48,049 nt of DNA. Source: Nitrososphaerales archaeon. Its GTDB lineage: Archaea; Thermoproteota; Nitrososphaeria; Nitrososphaerales; Nitrososphaeraceae. The stretch covers positions 1-48,049 of the forward strand of contig JARBAU010000206.1 of NCBI GenBank assembly GCA_029237525.1, in the 5' to 3' direction. This document shows, one piece after another, positions 1 through 8,809 of this stretch. The notes below the pieces were generated by a model that was given only the letters and a program-made list of their open reading frames with translations, was not told the origin of the DNA and searched no databases. The position numbers were made by a program, and so were the translations under genes. Position 1 is the first letter of the stretch. Each line of letters starts with the position of its first letter.

Positions 1-774
1 AACCAAGATCCTAATTTTTCAGCATTTGATACCCGTAACACATCAAGCAGCCTTGGCAATTCGAATGAATCCATATCTAAATCGAATACATCTGCAGCAA
101 CACTGAATGATTCACATTCAAATATGCAGAACCAAGATCCTGCACAATTACCGTTTGGGTTACAAAGTGGATTTAATTCGAAGTCTAATGTTAAGGTGAA
201 CCCACATAGCGACGACGATAATACTGTAGAAGGTACAAAGGCTAGTCATACTGCAGAATCACTCATAGGCTCTTTAATGAGCCCGAGGACTTTGCTATCC
301 ACGGCAATGAGCGAGATTGGAAACAGCACAAAAAATAATGACTCAGGTAAAACTAAACAGGTTCAGCTTGTAACTCCACACACGTCTACTATTCTTCTAT
401 CTAATCAGCTGATTCCATCGAAGGATTATCTTTATTTGTACGATTCTATCGTTAAGGGGAATGTCACAGGTAATCTAGTGGCAAGGCTTCCATGTAATTC
501 GAATATGAAAAGCAGTGTTCTGATTTTAGCAGGTTACTTGCCTAGGCTTAAACCAATTAGTGAGCAGGCGCAGCCAATAAGTGGAATGTCAAGTCCCGGT
601 TTTCAGTGCATTTATGGATTGCAACTATCTCAGAAGTCACTGTTACCTAGACCCAGTACAACAAATAACACTGTTTTGGATGTTGCATTGTATAACCCAA
701 CCAAGCAGCCTATCAGGCTTCCCCCCGGAAGTTCTATAACAGTTAATCTATATGACTCTACTATGGCCCTGTAG
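1..774 (+). CDS. Hypothetical protein, 5' end outside the window
   Basis: The frame is open from the first base to the TAG at 772-774, so the N-terminus lies outside the window. An internal ATG at 124 gives 216 residues. The visible N-terminal part is rich in Asn, Ser and Thr and looks disordered. A 12-base direct repeat (1-12 and 130-141, encoding NQDP) starts two blocks 43 codons apart, suggesting an eroded repeat. The C-terminal 130 residues are more ordered, with alternating hydrophobic and polar residues and two Cys, and could be a small beta domain. I do not recognise a family. It is followed by 238 bases without a gene and then by a predicted exported protein on the same strand, so a cell-surface role is possible but unsupported. 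Confidence 0.6.
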   Translation, partial: NQDPNFSAFDTRNTSSSLGNSNESISKSNTSAATLNDSHSNMQNQDPAQLPFGLQSGFNSKSNVKVNPHSDDDNTVEGTKASHTAESLIGSLMSPRTLLSTAMSEIGNSTKNNDSGKTKQVQLVTPHTSTILLSNQLIPSKDYLYLYDSIVKGNVTGNLVARLPCNSNMKSSVLILAGYLPRLKPISEQAQPISGMSSPGFQCIYGLQLSQKSLLPRPSTTNNTVLDVALYNPTKQPIRLPPGSSITVNLYDSTMAL

Positions 775-1012
775 TCCGATGCGCTTGCGCTATTTTCCAT
801 TTAATTCTGCTATGCAAGGACCATTGTACTCCCTGTTCCATATTTCTTGATATTAAGCGCCGTGGCACTCGACCAACAAATCACTGCAAAGATGGCAAGC
901 TCTATTACTATAAGAATCGTACATGACAAATGATCTAAGAATTATATAGAAACAAACTAGAGTTTTAAGCTAAAAAATAAATATTTAGTACGAATGAACT
1001 GATAAATGACGT

Positions 1013-2584
1013 ATGCGATCATTATTTGGCTTTAAAACTAAATTTGTAATTACATTTATCACCGTTCTATTTGTTGCTAGCTTTTTTACCGTTTATATGT
1101 CTGCATTGGGGAAGAGCGAATCACTTTCGCTAGATTCTAGTCTTGGAAATCTTGGAAATCTTGGAAATCTTGGAAATCTTGGAAATCTTGGAAATCTTGG
1201 AAATCTTGGAAATCTTGGCAAAGATCTCGCCAACAGTATAATAAGTGCAGCAAAAGATAAGGTTAAAGAGGGATGCACTGCCAACGGGGGTTCAACTGTT
1301 GTTTCATCACAGAGCTCAAGCTCTTCATCAGATTCATCATCCATGATGACCTCAAGCAATAGCAATGGAAATAGTCAAACTGTAATTTCTAATAATAATG
1401 GTAATGGCAGATCGACAATATGTGGTGGACAAGGAAATGATATTCTTAGCGGTGGGTCAGGTAATGACATCATATATGGAGGTAAGGGTAATGACAAGCT
1501 ATTTGGAAATGCCGGCAATGACATACTTATCGGAGGCCCCGGAGCAGACTATTTTGACTGCGGAACTGGCAACGACACCATTAGAGATTTCAATCCATCA
1601 GAAGGAGATACCAAGACGAACGACTGCGAAAATGTGCTACATGCTAATATCAATGGACAATCCGCAACATCAAGCTCAAAATCATATGGCTCAGAACCAA
1701 CATCAAATCCAACAACTGAGACGAAGCCAACAATTGCGAATAACGTTACCCGTTCGGAGAATTCTATTACTAAACCACTCAAACCAATAGTTCCTGCTGG
1801 TTCTGTGATGGCTCCCCAAAAGGAGGTCCCAGTGAAGCTATCTTCGACAAATACTTCGACAAAGTCTCTTACACTACTTGCGGTAAACAAATCAAAGATT
1901 ACTAATGCCGTCCCATCAACTTCAGATTCGATAAAGAACATGTCCCTAGGAAGAATTGCAAATTCATCGACTCTTGCTCACCTTGGAAATAGTAGCACAG
2001 TTAAAACAAATGCAACGAGACTTGCCGCTATTGCACAACCGTCACTTCGACCAATAACTATCACGGCTGGACTAGTCAATCCAGGTCCCCAATTTAGTCC
2101 ATCCGTCCTCAATATCAAAAGTGGACAAAAAGTAATTTGGTCCAATCCTGCAACAGTCCCTGAGCCACATACCATAACTTTTGTCCTAGATAATAAATCG
2201 GCTGTATCCCTGATTATCCCTATAATAGTCTCAAATTCTTCACAAATTAAAACAGCTACTTCGGGATGGAACAGTATGCCTTTGTTGAGGCAAGACCACG
2301 GTAAGTCAGTAACCTTGCTAGCAATTAACTCGAGAGCAACTGAACCTATAGTAATAAACAAAAACGGACTAGCTTCAAAAATTGTCCAAATGAATTCAAC
2401 TGGATCTTATACCTTCCTTGGAACCGAAAAATATATCAACTCTGGCTGGTTGCTGCCAAAAGGATTCGAAAAGGATTATCCAGGTTCTCTGACCAGATTT
2501 GAACTGACCTTTAGTAAGCCCGGAATTTATCACTATGCCGACGTTTTTCATCCTTGGATGAAGGGAACCATTATAGTGAATTGA
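1013..2584 (+). CDS. Exported RTX-repeat protein with C-terminal cupredoxin-like domain
   Basis: The 523-residue protein has a basic N-terminus and a hydrophobic segment (about residues 11-31) that would act as a signal peptide or membrane anchor. A run of Leu-Gly-Asn triplets follows, then a Ser/Asn-rich stretch. Residues about 138-196 hold RTX-like nonapeptides (GNDILSGG, GNDIIYGG, GNDKLFGN, GNDILIGG), which bind calcium outside the cell in known families. A long Ser/Thr linker leads to a C-terminal domain (about 345-523) ending in HPWMKGTIIV, the usual last strand of thaumarchaeal plastocyanin-like domains, with a candidate first ligand at His386 (EPHTITF). The copper-ligand Cys expected three residues before the last His is Asp, and the domain has no Cys, so a type 1 copper site is doubtful. 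The ATG at 1013 has a TATA-like stretch near 976-984. Domain calls are by pattern. Confidence 0.8.
   Translation: MRSLFGFKTKFVITFITVLFVASFFTVYMSALGKSESLSLDSSLGNLGNLGNLGNLGNLGNLGNLGNLGKDLANSIISAAKDKVKEGCTANGGSTVVSSQSSSSSSDSSSMMTSSNSNGNSQTVISNNNGNGRSTICGGQGNDILSGGSGNDIIYGGKGNDKLFGNAGNDILIGGPGADYFDCGTGNDTIRDFNPSEGDTKTNDCENVLHANINGQSATSSSKSYGSEPTSNPTTETKPTIANNVTRSENSITKPLKPIVPAGSVMAPQKEVPVKLSSTNTSTKSLTLLAVNKSKITNAVPSTSDSIKNMSLGRIANSSTLAHLGNSSTVKTNATRLAAIAQPSLRPITITAGLVNPGPQFSPSVLNIKSGQKVIWSNPATVPEPHTITFVLDNKSAVSLIIPIIVSNSSQIKTATSGWNSMPLLRQDHGKSVTLLAINSRATEPIVINKNGLASKIVQMNSTGSYTFLGTEKYINSGWLLPKGFEKDYPGSLTRFELTFSKPGIYHYADVFHPWMKGTIIVN
1142..1222 (+). repeat. In-frame 9-bp tandem repeat (Leu-Gly-Asn)
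   Basis: The unit CTTGGAAAT occurs eight times without change (1142-1213), followed by one degenerate copy (CTTGGCAAA). Each unit encodes Leu-Gly-Asn, directly after the signal or anchor segment of the RTX-cupredoxin protein. Perfect DNA identity of all eight copies suggests recent slippage expansion. Copy changes would alter length by three residues without breaking the frame. Confidence 0.95.
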
Positions 2585-2758
2585 TGAAGCGATTAGACTG
2601 CTTATACAGGTAAAATTAAGTCTGTTTATGCTTGCCCAAATTCGAACTTTTGACATGCAGAAATTTTACTTATCGTAAGATTTAGTTAGACTTGGGCATA
2701 ATTATAATGGAGTAGATACAATTTTAAGCGACCATAACTTTTCGACCACTTGATTAGA

Positions 2759-2911
2759 GTGTCGGGGACGTCAAGTGAGGATACCAAACTTTGCCCGGCT
2801 TGCAACGAAGGCCATTTAAAACTTATTTGCTTAGATGATTCAGTAAAACATTCTAAGGGATTAGAGTGGGCATTAGTATGTGATAAATGTGGTATTCGAG
2901 CTGAGTTCTAA
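2759..2911 (+). CDS. Small zinc-ribbon protein
   Basis: A 50-residue ORF from GTG (in-frame TTG at 2750 as an alternative) to TAA at 2909-2911. It has two Cys pairs, CPAC near the start and CDKC near the end, about 25 residues apart, which is the pattern of a zinc ribbon. The spacer is rich in charged residues. The upstream sequence is AT-rich with a possible TATA-like TTTTAA near 2722. It stands alone on the plus strand, facing rps8e. The function is unknown: such microproteins may bind nucleic acid or partner proteins. The paired CxxC motifs in a short frame make chance less likely, but there is no other support. Confidence 0.5.
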   Translation: MSGTSSEDTKLCPACNEGHLKLICLDDSVKHSKGLEWALVCDKCGIRAEF

Positions 2912-3287
2912 ATAACGTCAGATGAAATCCGATTCATATAACTACATTCACATGACTAACTTGATAGTGCTCTGGGAAAGCGATCAATCGTTATCGTATC
3001 TATTTTTCTATTGAGGATTTAGCATTGAATAGACTTTCAGCTTTTGTTAATCGATGATATTAGCAGTTTAATAGAAGGTGAAAAGGATATGAATAACTAA
3101 ACAAGCATGTCATCTTCCAAGCTCTAAGGTAAAGAACGTCTTGTCGTTTTGAGCTGCGGACAGAACACACTTTGCAGACTTTTCCTCTTCATATTTAGGT
3201 GAACTCTTCACTAACTTTACAAATTAACGGCTGAAACTGCTTTTATAGCGTTATATCAGAGTGATATTTAAAACCTAATTTTTATCT
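2912..3287. other. Intergenic region, no gene seen
   Basis: The 376 bases between the zinc-ribbon microprotein and the end of rps8e are AT-rich. I see no convincing ORF, tRNA or strong hairpin. Confidence 0.5.
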
Positions 3288-3674
3288 CTATTTTACCACA
3301 AGAACTGCATTAACTATGCCGTCTTGACCAGGCCTCGAAACAACTCTAGCTTGGCCTGATTCTGTTTCCAGTATTGCTCCCTTACTAATAACCCCTCTTC
3401 TCTCATAATCTTTATTTGCAGTGTTCTTTACTACATTGAGTATCTTCAATCTTGTGACCTTCTTTGATTTAGAATCCGCTACATTTGCAAATTCAGATGT
3501 CTTAAGCCCGGTTTTATGGTTGCTGCCCCTTGTTCTTCGATTTACGGTCTTGCCATTGCCTATTACTGCTTCGTTAGGATAGCGATCGATCTCATATTTC
3601 CTCCTACTTCTCATTGAAACTATTCGTCCGCCAGTAAGCTTTCTTCCGGTAAGGTTTTCAATCGATTTTCGCAT
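3288..3674 (-). CDS. rps8e: 30S ribosomal protein S8e
   Basis: At 128 residues this has the length of archaeal S8e. It shows the family features: the N-terminal block ending NLTGRKLTGGR, the basic RSRRKYEI segment, and the C-terminal GAILETESGQARVVSRPGQDGIVNAVLV. It is a primary component of the small ribosomal subunit. The start is ATG at 3674. The gene is alone on its strand, with 264 bases between it and the scpB stop. It matches the family along its whole length, so the call is secure. Confidence 0.97.
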   Translation of the reverse strand: MRKSIENLTGRKLTGGRIVSMRSRRKYEIDRYPNEAVIGNGKTVNRRTRGSNHKTGLKTSEFANVADSKSKKVTRLKILNVVKNTANKDYERRGVISKGAILETESGQARVVSRPGQDGIVNAVLVVK

Positions 3675-3938
3675 TTTTCCTCTAAGTTGGATAAGTTCAA
3701 TATTCCGTAATTAAGACCTTTCTGTGAACCTGCCATGCATCGGCGACACATTGGCTTCTGTAATTATAGCATACTACCAAATGTATTTTAAGTATAACAA
3801 CGAGTGAATCTAATCGACTTAATTCTGATCAGCACTATAATCGCAGGATTATTTGAGCATGATGTCACAATCTCAATCAAGGATCCTGTTTTAGAGCTTC
3901 GAAATTATTTATGCAAATTCCATTATCTAGTATTTATC

Positions 3939-4460
3939 TTAAATGGAAGGTTTAGACGATGAAATGACCAGCTTTTCCTTCATAGCACTAAAATCTGAAA
4001 TCCCAAAGTAAATTTGAAATTTCTTAGTCGTTTTATATATCTTGATTCTGCCGACTTTTTCAAATTCTACAAAACCAACCTGAAGTAATTCCCTTATATG
4101 GTCGTAGACCTGAGAACCACGTATTTGTAACAGACGCCTCGAATCTAGAGGCTGTTCATACGCAACATATGACAAAGTCCTTAACGCTCCTGATGATATA
4201 ATCGGACGTTGAGCGAATTTTCTGACTAAAGGTGTATAATTGGACTTGACTTGTAGCACATAATTTCCATCATCTAACCGAGCTATCTCAATAGCTTTGA
4301 ATAGTGATTTAGTCTTATCTATTAGGGTCATAAGTATTCGAGATACTCGAGTTCTCGAAGAGATTCCTGAAGCCATTACTATCTCGTCCAGCGAGAGTGG
4401 CCTTCCAGATGAATATAAGACTGTCTCAATTCTGGCAGTAATTTCGTCTTCTGGTAGCAT
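3939..4460 (-). CDS. scpB: Segregation and condensation protein B (ScpB)
   Basis: A 173-residue protein with the two winged-helix domains of ScpB. The first holds the PLSLDEIVMASG helix-turn, and the second carries the well-kept RPIISSGALRTLSYVAYEQP segment followed by RLLQIRGSQVYDHIRELLQVGFVE. ScpB dimers bind the kleisin ScpA and regulate the SMC ring that compacts and segregates chromosomes. It lies 48 bases downstream of scpA on the same strand, the usual scpA-scpB order, so the two are probably co-transcribed. No smc gene is visible here. The start is ATG at 4460. Confidence 0.93.
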   Translation of the reverse strand: MLPEDEITARIETVLYSSGRPLSLDEIVMASGISSRTRVSRILMTLIDKTKSLFKAIEIARLDDGNYVLQVKSNYTPLVRKFAQRPIISSGALRTLSYVAYEQPLDSRRLLQIRGSQVYDHIRELLQVGFVEFEKVGRIKIYKTTKKFQIYFGISDFSAMKEKLVISSSKPSI

Positions 4461-4508
4461 TTTAGATCCCTTGTATGCGCCTGTACATAAATTTACGTAA
4501 AAACCGCA

Positions 4509-5273
4509 TCATGTATTCCCCAAGCGACTTATAATTATATCCTCAGCTTTCTCTTTATCGTCTAATTTGACAATTTGTTGTATCTCCACTTTTCCCTTCA
4601 TGCCTAAATATAGAACTGCAAGGAAATATCTCGCTACCTCAACGCGACTCATTTTTGCGGAAAGCGCACTAAAAAGTATCGTTCCATCTGCATTAACTAT
4701 GTCCAAAATAATTTGCTCTCTTTCTTGTAGAATTTGTTCTATTTTGATAAAATATTGATCAAAATTGAAAGTATCCAACGAATTCAGTTCTAGGCTAGCT
4801 TTTACCTGTTTGGGGCTGTTTAGCCTTACCAAGATATTTTCAAGTAGGCCGAGCAAATCTTCTAGATTTACTGGATAGGTGGGTTCAAATCTGTAGGGAA
4901 TTTCGATAGGTTTCAGCTCTACTATCGGCATTGATAATGGAATTTCATCTGGTCCCTTTCTCTGCATCGCGACCTTTTCTAATCTAAATATACTTTCTAC
5001 CTTAAGCCTGTGTATCAGTGAAGAGGTCAGAGCGGCTACTCCACATAATCTTAAATCTCGTTTATCAGAATCATCAATTAACTTAACTAACATATGAAGG
5101 AGGGACACAATGTCGATTTGCCAGATATCCTTCTTAATTATAAGTGATGGATTAAAAAGCAGATTCAAAGGAGGACTGGATATTCTCTTTTTGGTTTCCG
5201 TACTCGTCTCGGACTGGACTAAATTATCTGACTTATGGTTTATATTGTGACTGTGTTCCTCTGCCTCCGGCAT
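4509..5273 (-). CDS. scpA: Segregation and condensation protein A (ScpA, kleisin)
   Basis: A 254-residue kleisin. The N-terminal part (about 40-90) contains KKDIWQIDIVSLLHMLVKLI, the ScpA segment that binds the SMC neck. The acidic middle is variable, and the C-terminal winged helix (about 190-254) includes a stretch ending FLAVLYLGMKGKVEIQQ, the SMC-head-binding part. ScpA closes the SMC ring with ScpB, whose gene follows. The ATG at 5273 is chosen; the first 30 residues are polar and poorly conserved in such proteins, so a later start cannot be excluded. It is divergent from the M50 protease gene across 258 bases holding both promoters. Confidence 0.88.
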   Translation of the reverse strand: MPEAEEHSHNINHKSDNLVQSETSTETKKRISSPPLNLLFNPSLIIKKDIWQIDIVSLLHMLVKLIDDSDKRDLRLCGVAALTSSLIHRLKVESIFRLEKVAMQRKGPDEIPLSMPIVELKPIEIPYRFEPTYPVNLEDLLGLLENILVRLNSPKQVKASLELNSLDTFNFDQYFIKIEQILQEREQIILDIVNADGTILFSALSAKMSRVEVARYFLAVLYLGMKGKVEIQQIVKLDDKEKAEDIIISRLGNT

Positions 5274-5499
5274 TTTATATCTTATTTGTATATGACATTT
5301 TTATATTTCGCTAATCGATCTAGTTTTTCTCGAGAATTACGTGCTGTTTCGAACTAACTCTTATTAGAGATTGCTTCCTGTGATGGTTTATAATATTACT
5401 ACAAGTTTGGTTCTCGATAAAGATGAAAATTCGTATTTAATAATATACTAATATTATTATCAATTGTTTTGAATTTAAGTAAATGTTTTAACGAGTTGA

Positions 5500-5507
5500 T
5501 TTAAATA
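5500..5507 (+). promoter_or_regulatory. TATA-like box of the M50 protease gene
   Basis: TTTAAATA is centred 28 bases before the TTG start at 5532, the distance expected if transcription begins at or next to the start codon. This supports a leaderless mRNA and the choice of TTG. Confidence 0.55.
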
Positions 5508-5531
5508 CAGTGTATGCATTAAAGTCCATAA

Positions 5532-6770
5532 TTGGAACAACAAAAAAGTAGCCGAAAAGTACGGGCTGAAGTTAAGTTCCCATTGATATTAATTCATACT
5601 CCTTATGGATTAAGCTTTTTTGATAAGATAGCACGTACTAGGCCTGCAAAATTTTACGCGAAATTTAATATATATTTGATGCCTCTTATTACAGCATTAG
5701 CTATTTTTCTAATTGTTGGCTCGATGATGGTTTTATTCTCAAACGGCGTTGCTAGGGCAGGTGTTCGCGATGCCGGTCCTCAATCGAATCTATTGATACC
5801 TGGACTCAATCCGTATCTACCCTGGACGTACGGATGGATAGCGCTTGTTATCACTATTATAGTTCATGAAGCTGGACATGGAATAGTAGCAAGAATATAT
5901 GGTATAAAAGTAGAGTCAACCGGACTCGTTTTGATCCTTGGGATTCCCATTGGTGCTTTCGTGAATATAGAGCGAGAAGAATTAGCTAGGACACCCCTTA
6001 AACAGAAAAGTGCCGTTCTTACTGCCGGTCCAATGAATAACATGATCCTTGCTGGGTTATGCCTTTTGGGTCTTTATTTGATAGTTTCCAACCTAACTGT
6101 CTTGCCGGTTACTGGAGTCCCAAAATATGGCGTTCAAGTTTTGGGCGTTGGCGACGGAACTATAGCAAAGTCAATTGGACTTGTGAAGGGTTCTATAATC
6201 CAAAATATTGATGGGACACAAGTTAAAGATATCCAAGATCTTACTAGAATCTTGAAATCGAATTTGGGTACTAGCGTGATTATCACTTGGAAAGACGAAA
6301 AAGGTACTTTGGTGACTCATGCGGCAAACTTGCCCAAAACCGTGGAACCAGATAAGGGTGTATTAGGTGTCACTATTACTAACGTTGCTCCTGATCCAAA
6401 AATGGTACTTAACCGCTACAAAGCAGCTTTTGGTTCGAATCCAATAGCTCTATTACTTCCACCTACAATGGTGCAGGGATCGGTTCCCTACTCAGATTTG
6501 ATGGCTTCAAAGTACTCATCTAGTATACTTGGAGAGACATATCCAATATTCTCAAACTTTTTGTTTTGGCTCTGGTTTGTGAATTTTAATGTGGGTATAT
6601 TTAATGCACTGCCGATTGGACCACTTGATGGAGGCCAGCTTTATAATTCTCTGATTGAAGAAAAATTAAAAACTCGGACTAAGAGACTAAAGAATGCGTC
6701 GCTAATATTAAGTGCCGTAATGACAGCTATAGTGGTTGCTTCTTTCCTTTTACCTTGGGTATTCCGCTAA
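5532..6770 (+). CDS. Site-2 protease family membrane metalloprotease (M50) with PDZ domain
   Basis: A 412-residue integral membrane protease. A hydrophobic segment lies at about 48-70. The zinc-binding HEAGH (residues 112-116) sits in a membrane helix, and the third ligand is supplied by the PLDGGQ motif near residue 370. Between them is a PDZ-like domain (about 195-275, with LVKGSIIQNIDG) that normally limits substrate access. Family members cut transmembrane substrates within the membrane, often after another protease, to release regulators or clear signal peptides. The substrate here is unknown. The start is TTG, supported by a TATA-like box 28 bases upstream. It is divergent from scpA, with no obvious operon partner. 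Confidence 0.92.
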   Translation: MEQQKSSRKVRAEVKFPLILIHTPYGLSFFDKIARTRPAKFYAKFNIYLMPLITALAIFLIVGSMMVLFSNGVARAGVRDAGPQSNLLIPGLNPYLPWTYGWIALVITIIVHEAGHGIVARIYGIKVESTGLVLILGIPIGAFVNIEREELARTPLKQKSAVLTAGPMNNMILAGLCLLGLYLIVSNLTVLPVTGVPKYGVQVLGVGDGTIAKSIGLVKGSIIQNIDGTQVKDIQDLTRILKSNLGTSVIITWKDEKGTLVTHAANLPKTVEPDKGVLGVTITNVAPDPKMVLNRYKAAFGSNPIALLLPPTMVQGSVPYSDLMASKYSSSILGETYPIFSNFLFWLWFVNFNVGIFNALPIGPLDGGQLYNSLIEEKLKTRTKRLKNASLILSAVMTAIVVASFLLPWVFR

Positions 6771-6915
6771 TTCGCGATAAAATCTACAGTCAAATGGATC
6801 TAGAAAAATGATTACACAGAAAGTTAGGATATAAAGATAGCACATAAACATACACATCTTTTAATAGGAGGTTTCGACGAACTCTTACTCCATAGGATAA
6901 TCTAGTTGAATATCC

Positions 6916-6956
6916 CTACGGGCTAATGGCTTTCTGTATTTCACATTAGCCCGTGG
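6916..6956. other. Strong inverted repeat in a 414-base intergenic region
   Basis: Between the M50 protease and the epimerase (6771-7184) there is no convincing gene. The only marked structure is a perfect 11-bp inverted repeat, ACGGGCTAATG (6918-6928) and its complement (6944-6954), with a 15-base loop and possible outer pairs. It is far more GC-rich than its surroundings. No long T run follows on the plus strand, so it is not a textbook terminator. It may be an RNA structure, a processing site or a protein-binding site. Confidence 0.6.
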
Positions 6957-7184
6957 ATTCCGAATTTTCGAAGTATGTACTAATAATTATTTTGCTTTTA
7001 GAAAATCTGTGCAGATATAGTTCATTCTCGAAATAGGAACGTTTTAAATGTACTATTAGACCAGAGGTTGAATGTTTTAAACAAATAAATTATGATCACC
7101 ATTGCCTTTCTTTCCAATTCTCATGTCACCAACTATTAGATTCTATGATATTTTGCCATTCATACCATTAGAGGCATACACATA

Positions 7185-8654
7185 ATGCGAAAATTGACAG
7201 AAATAGCTAATGAAATTCATTTTGATAGGAAGATCATGCCAGTAAAGCTAAATAAATCAGTGTTGGAAAAGGTATTCAATTCTAGCTCCGGTGATAAAAG
7301 GCCTATATTGTCCATTGTGATAGGGACCAAACCTGACTTCTACAAACAGGCTCCACTTATCCTAGAGGCCGCTAGATCTCAAATTCCGATGTTTGTTATA
7401 AATACTGGACAGCATTTTGATAAGCTCCTTGGATACGGTATCAGCGAATTTGAAATTCAGGACCATGTAGGTTGCAATCTTCAGATTCGTGGAGATTTAA
7501 TGGAAAAAGCAAGTGAACTGATAGTAAAATTTGGTACATTTGGGAGATATTGTAAAAGAAAATACGGAAATGATATCCGAGTTCTACCAGTAGTACATGG
7601 AGATACTATAGTTGCAGGTATAGCTCCACTTGCGTGGGTGTTCGGCGTGGGACAAAAAGTAGCTCAAAATGAAGCTGGTCTAAGATCAATGAGTCCAACA
7701 GTAATGAAAAATGTAACTCGATTAAAAGAACCGACCAGTGGTGCGATAGAGAGATTTGTTGCCTCTCAACTCTATGGAGATTGGTTCATAGCACGAGATG
7801 AGCCATTTCCTGAACAAATAGATACATGGATCTGTTCAGCAGGGACACAATATTTTTTTGCGCCAACTTCTCTTAACAAAGACAATCTTATTAGAGAGGG
7901 GTACCCGGCCGAGTATATCCACACAGTAGGAAACTCAGTTGTGGATGCAATAAACATGAAGAGAAAACAAAAAACATCACGCAGAATATTTGATCTTTTT
8001 CCTGCCTTGGAATCAGACGAATGGCTTCGAGTTGATATACATAGACGAGAGAATCTGACTAGGCGCAGGTTTACTTCTATACTTCATTCGATAGGGGATT
8101 TGATAAGGCAGGGTAAACAGCGGATTATTTTTATAATGCTGAATGCAACTGAAGCCACAATTAAATCACTTAACTTAGAGGGATACTTGCAGAAACTCGC
8201 GGACAATTACCCTAAAAGATTTATTATTTCTCCATTATGGAAGGAGTATGCTCACGTTATAGAGTTCTTAGATAGTGGTCATTGTTGGGCTGAAATGACA
8301 GATTCTGGATCTATGCAAGAAGAATTGCTTTATTTTGATAATGTTATGTCATTGACGGTTAGGCTCAATACAGATCGTCCTGAAACTGTATTTGACGCAA
8401 GAAGCAACGTCTTAATTCCACCCGTAAGTAAAGAATTGATTTCAGCTTTTGTGACTCATGCCTATGATCGAAGGGAAGGATTAGGTATAGAGTTAAAGAA
8501 CAAGAAGCACCTATACGGGGAGCCGGGTAAAGTATCAAAGAAGATCATACGAATCTTAAAAACAGAATTTGAGAAAGGCGATGTAAATTTCTTTCCTTGG
8601 CTACATCAGCGAATACACTTATGGAAAGAAAATAGCGGACTAGATTATTATTGA
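7185..8654 (+). CDS. UDP-N-acetylglucosamine 2-epimerase-like protein
   Basis: The core matches the non-hydrolysing UDP-GlcNAc 2-epimerases (WecB type): GTKPDFYKQAPL near residue 47 for the usual GTRPE-IKxAP, NTGQHFD, VHGDT, NEAGLRS for the EAGLRS signature, VDIHRRENL for HRRENF, a SGSMQEE near the C-terminal active site, and DRPETV. Such enzymes interconvert UDP-GlcNAc and UDP-ManNAc, feeding cell-surface glycans or glycoproteins. At 489 residues it is over 100 longer than the usual enzyme, with about 35 extra N-terminal residues and a longer C-terminus. The changes in the first motif and the extra length leave the exact sugar nucleotide uncertain. The ATG at 7185 is used. No other glycan gene is adjacent. 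Confidence 0.85.
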   Translation: MRKLTEIANEIHFDRKIMPVKLNKSVLEKVFNSSSGDKRPILSIVIGTKPDFYKQAPLILEAARSQIPMFVINTGQHFDKLLGYGISEFEIQDHVGCNLQIRGDLMEKASELIVKFGTFGRYCKRKYGNDIRVLPVVHGDTIVAGIAPLAWVFGVGQKVAQNEAGLRSMSPTVMKNVTRLKEPTSGAIERFVASQLYGDWFIARDEPFPEQIDTWICSAGTQYFFAPTSLNKDNLIREGYPAEYIHTVGNSVVDAINMKRKQKTSRRIFDLFPALESDEWLRVDIHRRENLTRRRFTSILHSIGDLIRQGKQRIIFIMLNATEATIKSLNLEGYLQKLADNYPKRFIISPLWKEYAHVIEFLDSGHCWAEMTDSGSMQEELLYFDNVMSLTVRLNTDRPETVFDARSNVLIPPVSKELISAFVTHAYDRREGLGIELKNKKHLYGEPGKVSKKIIRILKTEFEKGDVNFFPWLHQRIHLWKENSGLDYY

Positions 8655-8809
8655 TTGAATAATTATTGACATTGCGACGTAATCTCAACCGTGATAGACA
8701 TGGGATTGACTTGAATAGACAAGTAAAGTCAGTTGTATATGGTTTTTAATAATGAAGCTACAATAGCAACAAAAAGTATAATTCTCTAGGATTCCCATAG
8801 TCGTGTAAA

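Noticed and set aside
1093-1365. Minus-strand frame with repeated Pro-Arg-Phe
   Set aside because: It is the antisense shadow of the Leu-Gly-Asn tandem repeat inside the RTX-cupredoxin gene.
1398-1790. Plus-strand 130-codon frame
   Set aside because: It is an alternative frame of the RTX region; the composition is abnormal and the main frame has clear motifs.
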